Shown: positions 8,459-17,531, counted from the first letter of the stretch. The stretch is DNA of 64,000 bases from NCEH01 sp043195195 (GCF_043195195.1 NZ_JBAFWT010000013.1:1-64000); one strand, 5' to 3'. The notes: generated from the sequence alone by a model not told the origin. A program made the numbers and translations.

Positions 8459-9712
8459 TCAGGCCTTGGCCGCACTCACCCGCTGTTTCAGCGTCGAGAA
8501 CCGCGCGCGCGCAACAGGAATGCTGCGTTGCAGAACCGCGTCGATCTCGGCGGCGCCCGCATCGCCCACCCGGCGGACCGTCTCGATATGGGCGAGCGAG
8601 ACGATATAGCTGCGGTGGACGCGCATGAAGGCGGCGGGATCGAGCAGGGCGTCCACTTCGCCGATGGTGTGCTGGCAGAAGAATTCGTGGGCGCCATCGG
8701 AGATATAGGTGTAGCGGGCATTGGCCCGCACGAACACGATCTCCCCCACCGGCAGCGCGCGGCGATGGCCGTCCTTTTCCACATCGATCTCGCGGGGGAA
8801 GCGATGCGGGGTGCCGTTCTTTGACGGCGGGGCGTCTTCAGAAGCCAACCCGTCCGCTTGAACGACATCGGCCGGCCCGGTGAGGGCCGGGGCCTGAACA
8901 TGCGGTGGAAGGACGGCCGGGCTCGGCTCCAACGGGCGCCCTCCTGTCGGATCGCCGAACGCGAGACGAGGGGAGGGGCCGGCCGCAGCCGGTTCAACGG
9001 CGGGCGCCCGCTCGGGCATGAGCGAGAGCAGGAAGCCGCCGGAGATGAGGAACGACACGATGGCTACGATCATCGCCATGAGATCGTGCGACAGGCTCGG
9101 CGTGACAGCGGAGGAGAGGGGGGCTGCATGGTCGGCCATTACGCTCATGCCGGCCATGGCGGTATAATGCATGCCGGAAATGGCGAGGCCGAGCAGGATC
9201 GCCGAGGCCATGCGCGAGGCGCTGACGAACGGGCGCTCGATTTGCCACAGGGCCAGCGCGCTCGCCGCCACCGCCACCACTCCCGCCGCCAGCACATAGC
9301 GCGGCGCATGGTGCATGTGGCCCGGCATGTCGATGGCGGACATGCCGACATAATGCATCGCGATCACCCCCGCCCCCATGGCGAGCGCCCCGCCGGCGAT
9401 GCGCAGCGGCCGGGGATGGGAGGTGTGCACGATCAGCACGCCGGCTCCCACCATCAGCACGCAGATGAGGAAGGACACCAGGGTCGGCAACACCAGGAAA
9501 TCCACGCCGACCGGAAATTGCGCCGCCAGCATGCCGACGAAGTGCATGGACCAGATGCTGACCGCAAGCGTCACCGCCGCCGCCGCAAGCGCCAGGCGCC
9601 GGCGCACGCCTTCGCTGCGGTCCACCTGGTCCGCCAGCAGCAGGCTCACATAACTGCCCTGCGCCGCGATCAACAGCGATAGGGCCACAAGCCAAGGATT
9701 ATGGGCGAGCAC
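8459..9712 (-). CDS. coxC: CoxC-like membrane regulator with MHYT and LytTR domains
   Basis: 417 residues. CoxC-type proteins combine an MHYT integral membrane sensor with a LytTR DNA-binding domain and are thought to sense CO or another diatomic gas through metal-binding MHYT motifs. Seven or so hydrophobic segments span 1-240; motifs M-H-F-V, AMHYVGMSA and GMHYTAMAG are visible. A Pro/Ala-rich linker follows (about 245-310), then the LytTR domain (EIVFVRANARYTYI, FMRVHRSYIV). The GTG at 9712 is chosen because GAGAGG precedes it and the first helix begins straight after. It lies directly upstream of coxM on the same strand. Confidence 0.85.
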   Translation of the reverse strand: MLAHNPWLVALSLLIAAQGSYVSLLLADQVDRSEGVRRRLALAAAAVTLAVSIWSMHFVGMLAAQFPVGVDFLVLPTLVSFLICVLMVGAGVLIVHTSHPRPLRIAGGALAMGAGVIAMHYVGMSAIDMPGHMHHAPRYVLAAGVVAVAASALALWQIERPFVSASRMASAILLGLAISGMHYTAMAGMSVMADHAAPLSSAVTPSLSHDLMAMIVAIVSFLISGGFLLSLMPERAPAVEPAAAGPSPRLAFGDPTGGRPLEPSPAVLPPHVQAPALTGPADVVQADGLASEDAPPSKNGTPHRFPREIDVEKDGHRRALPVGEIVFVRANARYTYISDGAHEFFCQHTIGEVDALLDPAAFMRVHRSYIVSLAHIETVRRVGDAGAAEIDAVLQRSIPVARARFSTLKQRVSAAKA

Positions 9713-9920
9713 GTCACCTCTCCCGGCATGGCGCGCGCGGGCGCGTCCCTCTCCCGAATTGCGGCCTCGTTCGATGCGGGCCGCGCTTATCATCCTTGAG
9801 TAAAATTGTGCGAGGCCCCGGTCAATGCAGCTCTTCGCGAGGTGGCCCGCGAAACCTTGCGGGTGCGGAACGGAAAGGCGGGGCGCACGTTGAGCTTTGT
9901 CTGTGCATCGGAGCGCTGCC

Positions 9921-10844
9921 GTGTCACCTCGCGCCAATTGGAAGGGCTTCCTCAAGATCGCGGAGCTGAGCTGCGCGGTCGGGCTTTATTCCGCCGTGTC
10001 TCAATCCGAGCGCGTTTCCTTCCATACGGTGAGCCGCACAAGCGGCAACCGGCTGAGCCGCGTGTTCGTGGACGAGGAAACCGGCGAAGAGGTGCCGCGC
10101 GAGCAGCAGGTGAAGGGCTATGAGACCGGCAACGGCGCCTACATCATGCTTGAGCCGGAGGAAGTTGCCGCAGCCGTTCCCGAGAGCGACAAGACCCTTG
10201 ATATACAGGCGTTCATTGCGTGCTCGGACATCGACCTCGTCTATTTCGACCGCCCTTATTATCTTGCCCCCACCGACGAGGTGGCCGCCAAGGTGTTCGC
10301 GCTGATCCGCGCGGGCATGGAGGCGAAGAAAGTGGCGGCGCTCGCCCGTACGGTCCTGTTCCGCCGCATGCGCACCGTGCTGCTGCGCCCGTTCGAGCAG
10401 GGCATGATCGCGACCACCCTGAATTTCGACTATGAGGTGCGCGCCGCCGCCGAGGCCTTCGCCGACGTGCCCGCCCTGAAAGTGAAAGGCGAGATGCTGG
10501 ACCTCGCAAAGCACATCATCTCCACCAAGGCCGGCAGTTTTGATCCCACCGCCTTCGAGGATCGCTATGAGGGGGCGGTGGTGGAATTGGTCCGCGCCAA
10601 GCTGGAAGGCCGCAAGATCGCCCGGCCGAAGCCCGCCGCAAAATCCAATGTGGTGAGTCTGCTGGACGCGCTGCGCGAGAGCGCCGGGCACGGCGGCGGA
10701 GCCAAAGCGGGAGCCAAAGGCGAGGCGAAGGCGTCGCCCAAGCCAGCAGGTTCAGCCAAGGTCGCCAAATCCTCGGCCAAGACGAAGGCATCCAAGGCAG
10801 AATCGACAAAGCCAAAGGCACGACCGGCGCGCAAGGCCGGCTGA
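9921..10844 (+). CDS. ku: Ku DNA end-binding protein with basic tail
   Basis: 307 residues. Bacterial Ku forms a ring on broken DNA ends and recruits LigD for non-homologous end joining. The start PRANWKGFLKIAELSCAVGLY and the core Ku beta-barrel are typical. The GTG at 9921 is chosen because GGAG sits seven bases before it and it gives the normal family start; a GTG at 9903 and TTG at 9897 are in frame but add unlike residues. After SNVVSLLDAL, the last 60 residues are a Lys/Ala-rich tail, likely extra DNA contact. It is divergent from coxC. Confidence 0.93.
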   Translation: MSPRANWKGFLKIAELSCAVGLYSAVSQSERVSFHTVSRTSGNRLSRVFVDEETGEEVPREQQVKGYETGNGAYIMLEPEEVAAAVPESDKTLDIQAFIACSDIDLVYFDRPYYLAPTDEVAAKVFALIRAGMEAKKVAALARTVLFRRMRTVLLRPFEQGMIATTLNFDYEVRAAAEAFADVPALKVKGEMLDLAKHIISTKAGSFDPTAFEDRYEGAVVELVRAKLEGRKIARPKPAAKSNVVSLLDALRESAGHGGGAKAGAKGEAKASPKPAGSAKVAKSSAKTKASKAESTKPKARPARKAG

Positions 10845-10896
10845 AGCAAAGGACTTTGCGCGGGCGCGCCTTATCCCTTTTCCCTCGTCTTTTGCG

Positions 10897-11005
10897 CGTC
10901 ATGGCCGGGCTCGTCCCGGCCATCCACGCCGGCCGAACGCGCCATCCCTGAAAAGCCGGCGCCAATGGAGCCGCGTGGATGCGCGGGTCAAGCCCGTGCA
11001 TGACG
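10897..11005. repeat. Long inverted-repeat element between the two ku genes
   Basis: Arms of 32 bp at 10897-10928 and 10974-11005 are imperfect inverted copies, both framed by CGTCATG and CATCCACG. The left arm is itself a hairpin, GGCCGGG-CTCGT-CCCGGCC. The element closely resembles a short palindromic interspersed repeat common in Bradyrhizobium-like and other Hyphomicrobiales genomes. It lies between two convergent genes and may stop transcription from both sides. Confidence 0.75.
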
Positions 11006-11073
11006 ATGCTCTGCTTCAATCGCGCCGGACACTGAATGTCGATCGTACCTCGGGCCGTGCGCGCGCCGGCACT

Positions 11074-11880
11074 TCACTTGCGGCGTTTGCCGCTCGCTTC
11101 TTCGGCTTTCAGGCTGCGCTTCAGGGCATCCATGATGTTGACCACATTGCTCGGCGCCTCCGCAGGCGGCTTTGCCTTGGCCGGTGTGCGCCCCTTCTTC
11201 TTGGCGGCGATAATGGTCTTCAACTCCGCTTGAACGGGGTCCTTCACGAGATCCGCACTCCAAGGCTGCGAGCGCTCGGCGATGAGCGACTGGATGAGCT
11301 TCATCAGCGGCGCCTCGGGCTTTGCGGCGTCGATGGCGGCGAACACCTCGTCCGGGGCGCGCACCTCATTGCCGTAGCGCAGGGTCCACACCACCATGCC
11401 CTTGCCGTCCGGCTTCACCAGCACCGCGCGCTCGCGCCGATAGAGCACGAGGCGGGCGATGCCGGCGGTCTTGGTGGCGCCCATGGCATCGCGGATGACG
11501 GCGAAAGCTTCCTCGCCCACCGGATCGTTGGGAAAGAGATAATGCGGGGTGTCGTACCAGATCCAGCCGATCGACCCGTCGGGCACGAAGGTCTCGATAT
11601 CGATCGTGCGGGTGCTTTCCAGCGCCACCGCGTCCAGTTCCTCGTCCTCGAAGGTGACATAGCTGTCTCCGTCGCGGGCATAGCCCATCACCTGGTCGTC
11701 GTCGTCCACCGAGGCGTGGGTCTGGTTGTCGATATATTGCGCGCGGACCCGATGGCCGGTTTCGCGGTTGAGCGTGTGGAAGCGGATCTTTTCCGATTGC
11801 GTTGTCGCTGGCATCATGGCCACCGGACAGGTGACCAGCGACAGCTTCAAAAAGCCCTTCCAGAAGGTCGGCGCGGCCAT
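11074..11880 (-). CDS. ku: Second Ku DNA end-binding protein, short tail
   Basis: 268 residues. It begins MAAPTFWKGFLKLSLVTCPV and covers the whole Ku core, ending with SNVVNIMDALKRSL and a short basic end, so it lacks the long Lys/Ala tail of the neighbouring ku. Both share the SNVV-DAL motif near the C-terminus, a region that in other bacterial Ku proteins contacts LigD. Two different Ku proteins may form a heterodimer or serve different conditions. It is convergent with the first ku and divergent from ligD, 79 bp away. Confidence 0.93.
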   Translation of the reverse strand: MAAPTFWKGFLKLSLVTCPVAMMPATTQSEKIRFHTLNRETGHRVRAQYIDNQTHASVDDDDQVMGYARDGDSYVTFEDEELDAVALESTRTIDIETFVPDGSIGWIWYDTPHYLFPNDPVGEEAFAVIRDAMGATKTAGIARLVLYRRERAVLVKPDGKGMVVWTLRYGNEVRAPDEVFAAIDAAKPEAPLMKLIQSLIAERSQPWSADLVKDPVQAELKTIIAAKKKGRTPAKAKPPAEAPSNVVNIMDALKRSLKAEEASGKRRK

Positions 11881-11959
11881 GGTCTCGCTCCGGTGCGATT
11901 TGCACCCTTGCGCAATGAACCCTTAGGCTCAAGCCGAGTTCCCGTTCCATCAGGCGGAG

Positions 11960-14713
11960 ATGAACGTGGCACCGATGAACACGCTTTCCAGCTATCGCGC
12001 CAAGCGCGATTTCCAGAAGACCACCGAGCCGAGCGGCGCCGAGACCATCGCGCCTGCCGAGACGCGACGTTTCGTGATTCAGAAGCACGACGCGACGCGG
12101 CTGCATTATGATTTTCGCCTGGAACTGGACGGTGTCTTCAAGTCCTGGGCGGTGACGCGCGGCCCCTCTCTCGATCCGGCCGACAAGCGCCTCGCCGTGG
12201 AGGTGGAGGACCATCCGCTCGACTACGGTGATTTCGAAGGCACCATCCCCAAGGGCCAGTATGGCGGCGGCACGGTAATGCTGTGGGATCGCGGCACCTG
12301 GGAGGTGGAGGGCGGTCTTTCCCCCGAAGAGGCGCTGGCCAAGGGGGACCTGAAATTCACCCTCCATGGGGAAAAGCTGCACGGCAGCTATGTTCTGGTG
12401 CGCATGAAGACCGATCGCACGGGCGGCAAGCGCACCAATTGGCTGCTGATCAAGCATCGCGACGCGGACGCCCATCCCGGCGACAAGGATGCGCTGCTGA
12501 AGCAAGATCGCTCGGTCGCCTCCGGGCGCGGCATGGCGGAGATCGCCGCCGGCGAAGGCCCGGCGCCCACCCCCTTCATGACGGCGCGCGCCAGCAAGAT
12601 CGCCGCCGATGCGGTGTGGGATTCCCGCGCCGGGCTGGCCGCCGAGAAGCGTGCCGCGACGGCCGGCGCCGCCGGGTCCGCCGTGGTGCGATCCGCCCGC
12701 GCGGCGGCGCCCGCACGGGCCCGCGCCGGCAAGGGCGCGTCCGGCAAAGGCGCACTCGCCGGGGCCGCCACGATGCCGGATTTCGTTCCGCCCCAGCTCT
12801 GCACCTCGCTGGAGCGCCCGCCGGTGGGCAGGGATTGGGTGCACGAAATCAAGCTCGACGGCTATCGCATCCAGATGCGGGTGGAAGACGGTAAGGCAGT
12901 CCTGCGCACGCGCACCGGCCTCGATTGGACCGCGCGCTTTTCCGCCATCGCGCAAGCGGCACAAAGTCTTCCCGATGCGCTGATCGACGGCGAGGTGGTG
13001 GCGCTCAACGCCCACGGCGCGCCGGATTTTCCCGCGCTCCAGGTGGCGCTGTCGGAAGGACACACAAAGGATCTGGTCTATTTCGTCTTCGACCTGCTGT
13101 TCGAGGCGGGTGAGGATCTGCGAAGCCTTCCCCTGGAAGCCCGCAAGCAGCGCCTTCAGGCCCTGCTGGCGGCGCATGGCGACGGGCTGCGCATCCGCTA
13201 TGTCGAGCATCTGGACAATAGCGGCGATGCAGTGCTGCGCTCGGCATGCCAGCTCGACCTGGAGGGCATCGTCTCGAAGCGCCGGGACGCGCCTTATGCC
13301 TCGGGCCGCACCGGCGCCTGGACCAAGGCCAAGTGCCGCGCCGGCCATGAGGTGGTGATCGGCGGCTGGGCGACCACAAACGGCCAATTCCGCTCGCTGC
13401 TGGTGGGCGTGCATCGCGCGGACCATTTCGTCTATCTCGGCCGCGTTGGCACAGGATATGGCGCCGCCAAGGTGCGCACGCTCTTGCCGCGCCTGCAGGC
13501 GGTGGAGGCGCAGACATCGCCGTTCTCGGGCAAGACCGCCCCGCGCAAGGAAGCGGGCGTGCACTGGACCCGGCCCGAGCTGGTGGCGGAGGTGGAATTC
13601 GCCGGCTGGACCACCTCCGGCATGGTGCGCCAGGCCGCCTTCAAGGCGCTGCGCGAGGACAAGCCGGCCGCCGAGGTGGAAGCCGAGCGTCCCGCGCCGG
13701 TGGAGGAGACGCAGATCCCCCTTCCCGCGCAGGGCGCAGGGCGGGGCAAGGCACCGGCGCCTGATGCCAAAGCCACGCCGAAACCTTCTGCGCGGGCGGT
13801 TTCCTCAGGCAGGCCGCAGGTCATGGGCGTGCTGCTCTCCAATCCCGACAAGCCGCTCTGGCCTGACGCCGATGACGAAGTGCCGGTGACGAAGCTCGAT
13901 CTCGCGCGCTATTTCGAGGCGGTGGGGGCCTGGATGCTGCCGCACATCAAGGGGCGTCCCTGCTCCATCGTTCGCGCGCCGGATGGGATCGGCGGCGAGA
14001 CCTTCTTCCAGCGCCACGCCATGAAAGGCACATCGAACCTGCTGGAGCTTGTGACCGTTTCGGGTGATCGCAAGCCCTATTTGCAGATCGACCGCGTGGA
14101 AGGGCTCGCGGCGGTGGCGCAGGTGGCGGGGCTGGAACTGCACCCATGGAACTGCGCGCCCGGCCGGCCCGAGGTTCCGGGGCGGCTGGTGTTCGATCTC
14201 GATCCGGGGCCGGAGGTGGCGTTTTCCGCTGTGGTCACGGCCGCCCTCGCGATGCGCGACGCGCTGGCGGACCTCGGGCTTGAGAGCTTGTGCAAGACCA
14301 CGGGGGGCAAGGGGCTGCATGTGGTGGTGCCGCTCGCGGCGCCAAGATCCGGAGGACCGGACTGGTCGCAGGCGAAGGGGTTCGCGCGCGAGGTCTGCGC
14401 CCGCATGGCGCGCGACGCCCCGGAGCTTTATCTCGTGAACATGGCCAAGAAGCTGCGCACCTCGCGCATCTTCCTCGATTATCTGCGCAACGACCGCATG
14501 GCGACGGCGGTGGCGCCGCTCTCGCCTCGGGCGCGGCCGGGCGCCACCGTTTCCATGCCGCTGCTATGGGAGGAGGTGGACGAGACGCTCGATCCCAAGC
14601 GCTTCACGGTGCGCACCGCGCCAGAGCTGCTTTCGACGCGCAAGCCCTGGGCGGAGTATGACGCGGCGGCAAAGCCGCTTGCGCCCGCGCTCAAGCGTCT
14701 CGCCAAGGGCTAG
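11960..14713 (+). CDS. ligD: ATP-dependent DNA ligase LigD with phosphoesterase, ligase and polymerase domains
   Basis: 917 residues. LigD processes and seals ends held by Ku. Domain order is phosphoesterase (about 20-175, FVIQKHDATRLHYDFRLE), ligase (about 265-560) and primase-type polymerase (about 620-910), as in Pseudomonas LigD. The ligase nucleophile is K298 in EIKLDGYR. The polymerase metal-binding aspartates are D746 and D748 in FDLDPG. Lys/Ala-rich linkers separate the domains. An ATG five codons later (11975) is an alternative start, since AGGCGGAG lies too close to the first one. Confidence 0.95.
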   Translation: MNVAPMNTLSSYRAKRDFQKTTEPSGAETIAPAETRRFVIQKHDATRLHYDFRLELDGVFKSWAVTRGPSLDPADKRLAVEVEDHPLDYGDFEGTIPKGQYGGGTVMLWDRGTWEVEGGLSPEEALAKGDLKFTLHGEKLHGSYVLVRMKTDRTGGKRTNWLLIKHRDADAHPGDKDALLKQDRSVASGRGMAEIAAGEGPAPTPFMTARASKIAADAVWDSRAGLAAEKRAATAGAAGSAVVRSARAAAPARARAGKGASGKGALAGAATMPDFVPPQLCTSLERPPVGRDWVHEIKLDGYRIQMRVEDGKAVLRTRTGLDWTARFSAIAQAAQSLPDALIDGEVVALNAHGAPDFPALQVALSEGHTKDLVYFVFDLLFEAGEDLRSLPLEARKQRLQALLAAHGDGLRIRYVEHLDNSGDAVLRSACQLDLEGIVSKRRDAPYASGRTGAWTKAKCRAGHEVVIGGWATTNGQFRSLLVGVHRADHFVYLGRVGTGYGAAKVRTLLPRLQAVEAQTSPFSGKTAPRKEAGVHWTRPELVAEVEFAGWTTSGMVRQAAFKALREDKPAAEVEAERPAPVEETQIPLPAQGAGRGKAPAPDAKATPKPSARAVSSGRPQVMGVLLSNPDKPLWPDADDEVPVTKLDLARYFEAVGAWMLPHIKGRPCSIVRAPDGIGGETFFQRHAMKGTSNLLELVTVSGDRKPYLQIDRVEGLAAVAQVAGLELHPWNCAPGRPEVPGRLVFDLDPGPEVAFSAVVTAALAMRDALADLGLESLCKTTGGKGLHVVVPLAAPRSGGPDWSQAKGFAREVCARMARDAPELYLVNMAKKLRTSRIFLDYLRNDRMATAVAPLSPRARPGATVSMPLLWEEVDETLDPKRFTVRTAPELLSTRKPWAEYDAAAKPLAPALKRLAKG

Positions 14714-14740
14714 TCTAATCGTTGTCCCTTCAGGGACGCG

Positions 14741-14824
14741 TCAGCGAACCTCCTTGCGCTTCACCCTTTCGCGCAGGCGCCGGCCAAGCGAGTCGAGGGG
14801 GAAGGGCTTGGTGATCATCTCCAT
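14741..14824 (-). pseudogene. Remnant of a response-regulator receiver domain
   Basis: A 27-residue minus-strand frame, MEMITKPFPLDSLGRRLRE, followed by a basic end and stop, matches the last strand and helix of receiver domains in hybrid sensor kinases, where the conserved K-P-F lies before the final helix. Sequence upstream of it does not continue the domain, so only the 3' end of a lost gene seems to remain. The rest of 14714-14994 shows no gene. Confidence 0.5.
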
Positions 14825-14994
14825 GCTCCGGCTCCAGGAGCCGTAGCTTAAGCTCCGCATAGGGGGCGGAGGCGGGCTAACCCACCCTTCTCTTGAAGGT
14901 ATCTTTCGGTTTCATTCGTGCTCGACACTCCGGCGTAGCCCTGAAATAAATCAGCGAGCGCCTGTCGGCGGTGCTTTGACGGAGTACTCACCGC

Positions 14995-16302
14995 GTGATT
15001 CAGGTTTTCCTACTTGTACTTGGCGCCCGGTTGGTGCGGCGCCGGTGGTGGGTTTTGGCGCTGACGGGCGCACTCTGGCTGACGCTCGGGCTGCTGTTCT
15101 TCGCCGATGCCTTTATCGACGAGATCCGCATCCCCCCCACGTTCTTCGCGCTTCCATTGCTGATCGATGGCAGTGCATCGCTGGTCACCTTCTTGGGCGG
15201 GATCGGCGGCACGCGGCCGTTGCGGCTTGCCAAGGGGCTGGTGTTTCTGGTCATCGGCCTGCTGCTGATCGATGCGCCCTGGCACAGCGACATGATCATC
15301 GGCTTCCTCGTCGGCGGGTTCCTGATCGCCGACGCGACGCTGCGGGGGGTGAGCGCGGTGGTCGTGCGTTTTTCAGGTTGGCGCATGTCGCTGGTCGCCG
15401 CCGGCGTGGAATTCCTGCTGGGCCTGTGGTCGCTCGTTCCCTGGCCCACCCAATGGCAGGCGGAAGTGGGCGCGGACGTTGGGCAATTGATCATGGTCTC
15501 GGGCTTCGGCATATGCGCGCTCGCCCTGCGCATCCGCCATCTGCCGGAGGACATGCCGATTTCGACGATCCTCAGCCGCGGCTGGCCGCGCATGGATTGG
15601 AGCAATGCGCTGCAGTCCGGCGCCACGGCGGCGGACGGCCAGCCGATGGAGGAGACCGAGCGGGACACGGTCATCGTCCATGTGTGGACGCCCACGGGGC
15701 ATATGGTCTCGCTCAACCACGGCGTGAGCCGCTATATCGCGGCACGCGATGAGAAGGGCATCATCTCCACCGGCCATGCCGCGCTGGAGCTGCCACCTGA
15801 TGTCTATATCAGCCATTATCCGGGCCAGGAGATCGACCGCTCGCCGAGCGATTTTTCCCGCGTGCTGCGGGCGACCTCAGACAACGACGTGTCGGGCGTG
15901 TTTCAGCCGAGCTACGTGCAAGAGAGCGCCGATTGGTGCCCGTCCACGTTCGAGGTCCGCCTGGCCGGGCTCAATGGCGCGGCGGTGCGGGAATTCTGGA
16001 CCCAGTATCGCTGCGATACCACCTACAACCTCACCAACCGCAATTGTTCCAGCGTGGTGGCGAAGGCGCTCGACGCCGGGGTAGAGGGTGTGTTCGAGGA
16101 ACAGGCGCGCTCGTTCTTATTCGTGCTGCGTCTGGCCTTCAGCGTCGAGTTGTGGATTGCCGGCATGCTGCGCCATCGGGCGGGGGCCATGGCCTGGACG
16201 CCTGGCCTGGTGCTGGACTATGCCCGCGCGCTCTCCGTGCTCATCGGACCGCCCCGCTTGGGACCCGTCAGAACCGATGTCGGGGTCGCCCGGCACCGCT
16301 AG
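14995..16302 (+). CDS. HdeD-like membrane protein fused to a papain-like enzyme domain
   Basis: 435 residues. Residues 1-185 form about six hydrophobic segments with the layout of HdeD/DUF308 proteins, an acid-stress family of unknown mechanism. Residues 225-400 look like a circularly permuted NlpC/P60 or LRAT-type papain-like domain: a histidine in STGHAALEL (H261) comes before a cysteine in NRNCSSVVAKAL (C351). Such domains are hydrolases or acyltransferases. A further hydrophobic stretch lies near 370-400. The GTG start is not certain. The pairing is unusual and no substrate can be named. Confidence 0.65.
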   Translation: MIQVFLLVLGARLVRRRWWVLALTGALWLTLGLLFFADAFIDEIRIPPTFFALPLLIDGSASLVTFLGGIGGTRPLRLAKGLVFLVIGLLLIDAPWHSDMIIGFLVGGFLIADATLRGVSAVVVRFSGWRMSLVAAGVEFLLGLWSLVPWPTQWQAEVGADVGQLIMVSGFGICALALRIRHLPEDMPISTILSRGWPRMDWSNALQSGATAADGQPMEETERDTVIVHVWTPTGHMVSLNHGVSRYIAARDEKGIISTGHAALELPPDVYISHYPGQEIDRSPSDFSRVLRATSDNDVSGVFQPSYVQESADWCPSTFEVRLAGLNGAAVREFWTQYRCDTTYNLTNRNCSSVVAKALDAGVEGVFEEQARSFLFVLRLAFSVELWIAGMLRHRAGAMAWTPGLVLDYARALSVLIGPPRLGPVRTDVGVARHR

Positions 16303-16349
16303 CTGAACGCAGGGGAAAACGGCTCGCACAAGGCGCTTGTGCAGAGTGG

Positions 16350-16377
16350 CCCAAGGGCCGGCGGACCGGCCCTTGGG
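16350..16377. terminator. Bidirectional stem-loop between convergent genes
   Basis: A perfect 12-bp stem, CCCAAGGGCCGG, with a CGGA loop sits between the HdeD-like gene and dps, which point toward each other. A second, 7-bp hairpin (GCACAAG-GCG-CTTGTGC) precedes it. Neither is followed by a T-run, but the strength and position fit a two-way terminator. Confidence 0.6.
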
Positions 16378-16395
16378 ATCAAGCGCTCTGCGCGA

Positions 16396-16962
16396 TCAAA
16401 CCGTGCGGCGGGTGGTCTCGAACAGGAACCACGCCCGGCGCTCGGCCTCGTCGATCCAGTTTTCCAGCAGGCTGGCCGTGGCGACATCCTCGTTTTCATC
16501 GCATAGGCCGTGAACCTCCCGCATGGAGGCGACAAGCTGCACGTTGTCGTCGCGTAGTTCGCTGAGCATGTCCTGCGGGGTCACGAACTCCGCGTCATTG
16601 TCCAGCAGGCGCTGCTGGCGGGCGATCTGGCCGACGGACTTGAGCGTGGTGCCGCCGATCTTGCGTACCCGCTCGGCGATCGGGTCGGTCATGGCGAAGA
16701 TCTGGTCGCTCTGCTCGTCCAAGAGCAGGTGATAGTCGCGGAAATGCGGGCCCGACATGTGCCAATGGAAGTTCTTGGTCTTGAGATAGAGCACAAACAC
16801 ATCCGCAAGCAGGGTGTTCAGCGCGCCGGTGATGTCCTGCACCGCGTTGGTGGAGAAATTGCTGCGGGTCTGCAGCGCAGCCGTGACCCGCGACTTGACG
16901 GACGGCTTCGCCTCCTCCTTCCCCTTCTTGGGTTTCTGCGGCTGGGACTTTGCGTCACTCAT
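16396..16962 (-). CDS. dps: Dps-family ferritin-like DNA-protection protein
   Basis: 188 residues. Dps dodecamers oxidise and store iron and shield DNA during starvation and peroxide stress. The ferroxidase motif is plain: KTKNFHWHMSGPHF, then DEQSDQIFAMTDPIAERVRKIG. A Lys/Pro-rich N-terminal tail (about 5-30) could bind DNA. The ATG at 16962 has AGGAG seven bases upstream; a longer frame exists but has no signal. It is divergent from phaC across 569 bp. Confidence 0.92.
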   Translation of the reverse strand: MSDAKSQPQKPKKGKEEAKPSVKSRVTAALQTRSNFSTNAVQDITGALNTLLADVFVLYLKTKNFHWHMSGPHFRDYHLLLDEQSDQIFAMTDPIAERVRKIGGTTLKSVGQIARQQRLLDNDAEFVTPQDMLSELRDDNVQLVASMREVHGLCDENEDVATASLLENWIDEAERRAWFLFETTRRTV

Positions 16963-17531
16963 CTGACAGCTCCTGTGGTCTGAGGCGGCATCGGCCGGCC
17001 TCACGTGGGAAACAGGGGGCACGGCCGGCGCGGCATGCGGCGCGTCGGGAAGCGCAGGGACGGAAACGCGGCGCGCGGCCTATGCGTACATCGATGCATT
17101 CTCGCCTCTCCGCGTGTCGCGCCGCCAAAAGCTAACAAGTCCACATCTACGGCCAAGTTCCATCTCCTGCATAGGCAGGACCCATGCAACTCTTCTCTTC
17201 CGCAAGGTCAAGCCGGCGCTGCCGGTTTTCACGCGGTTTGTATATCTGCCTTGGTTTTAAATACTTAGCCGACATGCTAGCCGTGTTTACGTAGTTTCCG
17301 AGGCTGTTGCAGTGCACGCGGCATCGCTAGGTTGCCGCTGCATTGACGGGCTGCTTGGCCAAGCGCCCGCCTTGCTCGCCCCGTTCCCGTGCACGGCGTG
17401 AAGCCGGGTGTGAGGCACGATCGCTGGTGGAATCCGTCCCCTGCGCAGTATCAGGCGCGATCAATGCAACCGTTCGGCCGGGCCTGGCGTAGACTTGCAG
17501 GACTCGGCACATATCTGAAGGCGAGGCGAAC
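16963..17531. other. Long intergenic region between dps and phaC
   Basis: No gene is supported in these 569 bp. It must hold the divergent promoters of dps and the phaC operon. A clearly AT-richer patch lies at about 17215-17300. I looked for FNR/FixK-type TTGAT-N4-ATCAA boxes and saw only an isolated ATCAA half-site near 17458. Confidence 0.5.

Noticed and set aside
11366..13564. Minus-strand open frame opposite ligD and across the second ku
   Set aside because: Composition is His/Arg/Ala-rich with no motif, and it spans two real genes.
16990..17015. Near-match to parS (TCACGTGGGAAACA)
   Set aside because: Half of the palindrome is present with an extra G; the other half does not match, so it is not a parS site.
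17001..17189. Short minus-strand open frame between dps and phaC
   Set aside because: No ribosome binding site, no recognisable sequence, and poor codon texture.
17445..17475. Possible FNR/FixK box upstream of phaC
   Set aside because: Only one half-site (ATCAA) is visible and the second is missing.
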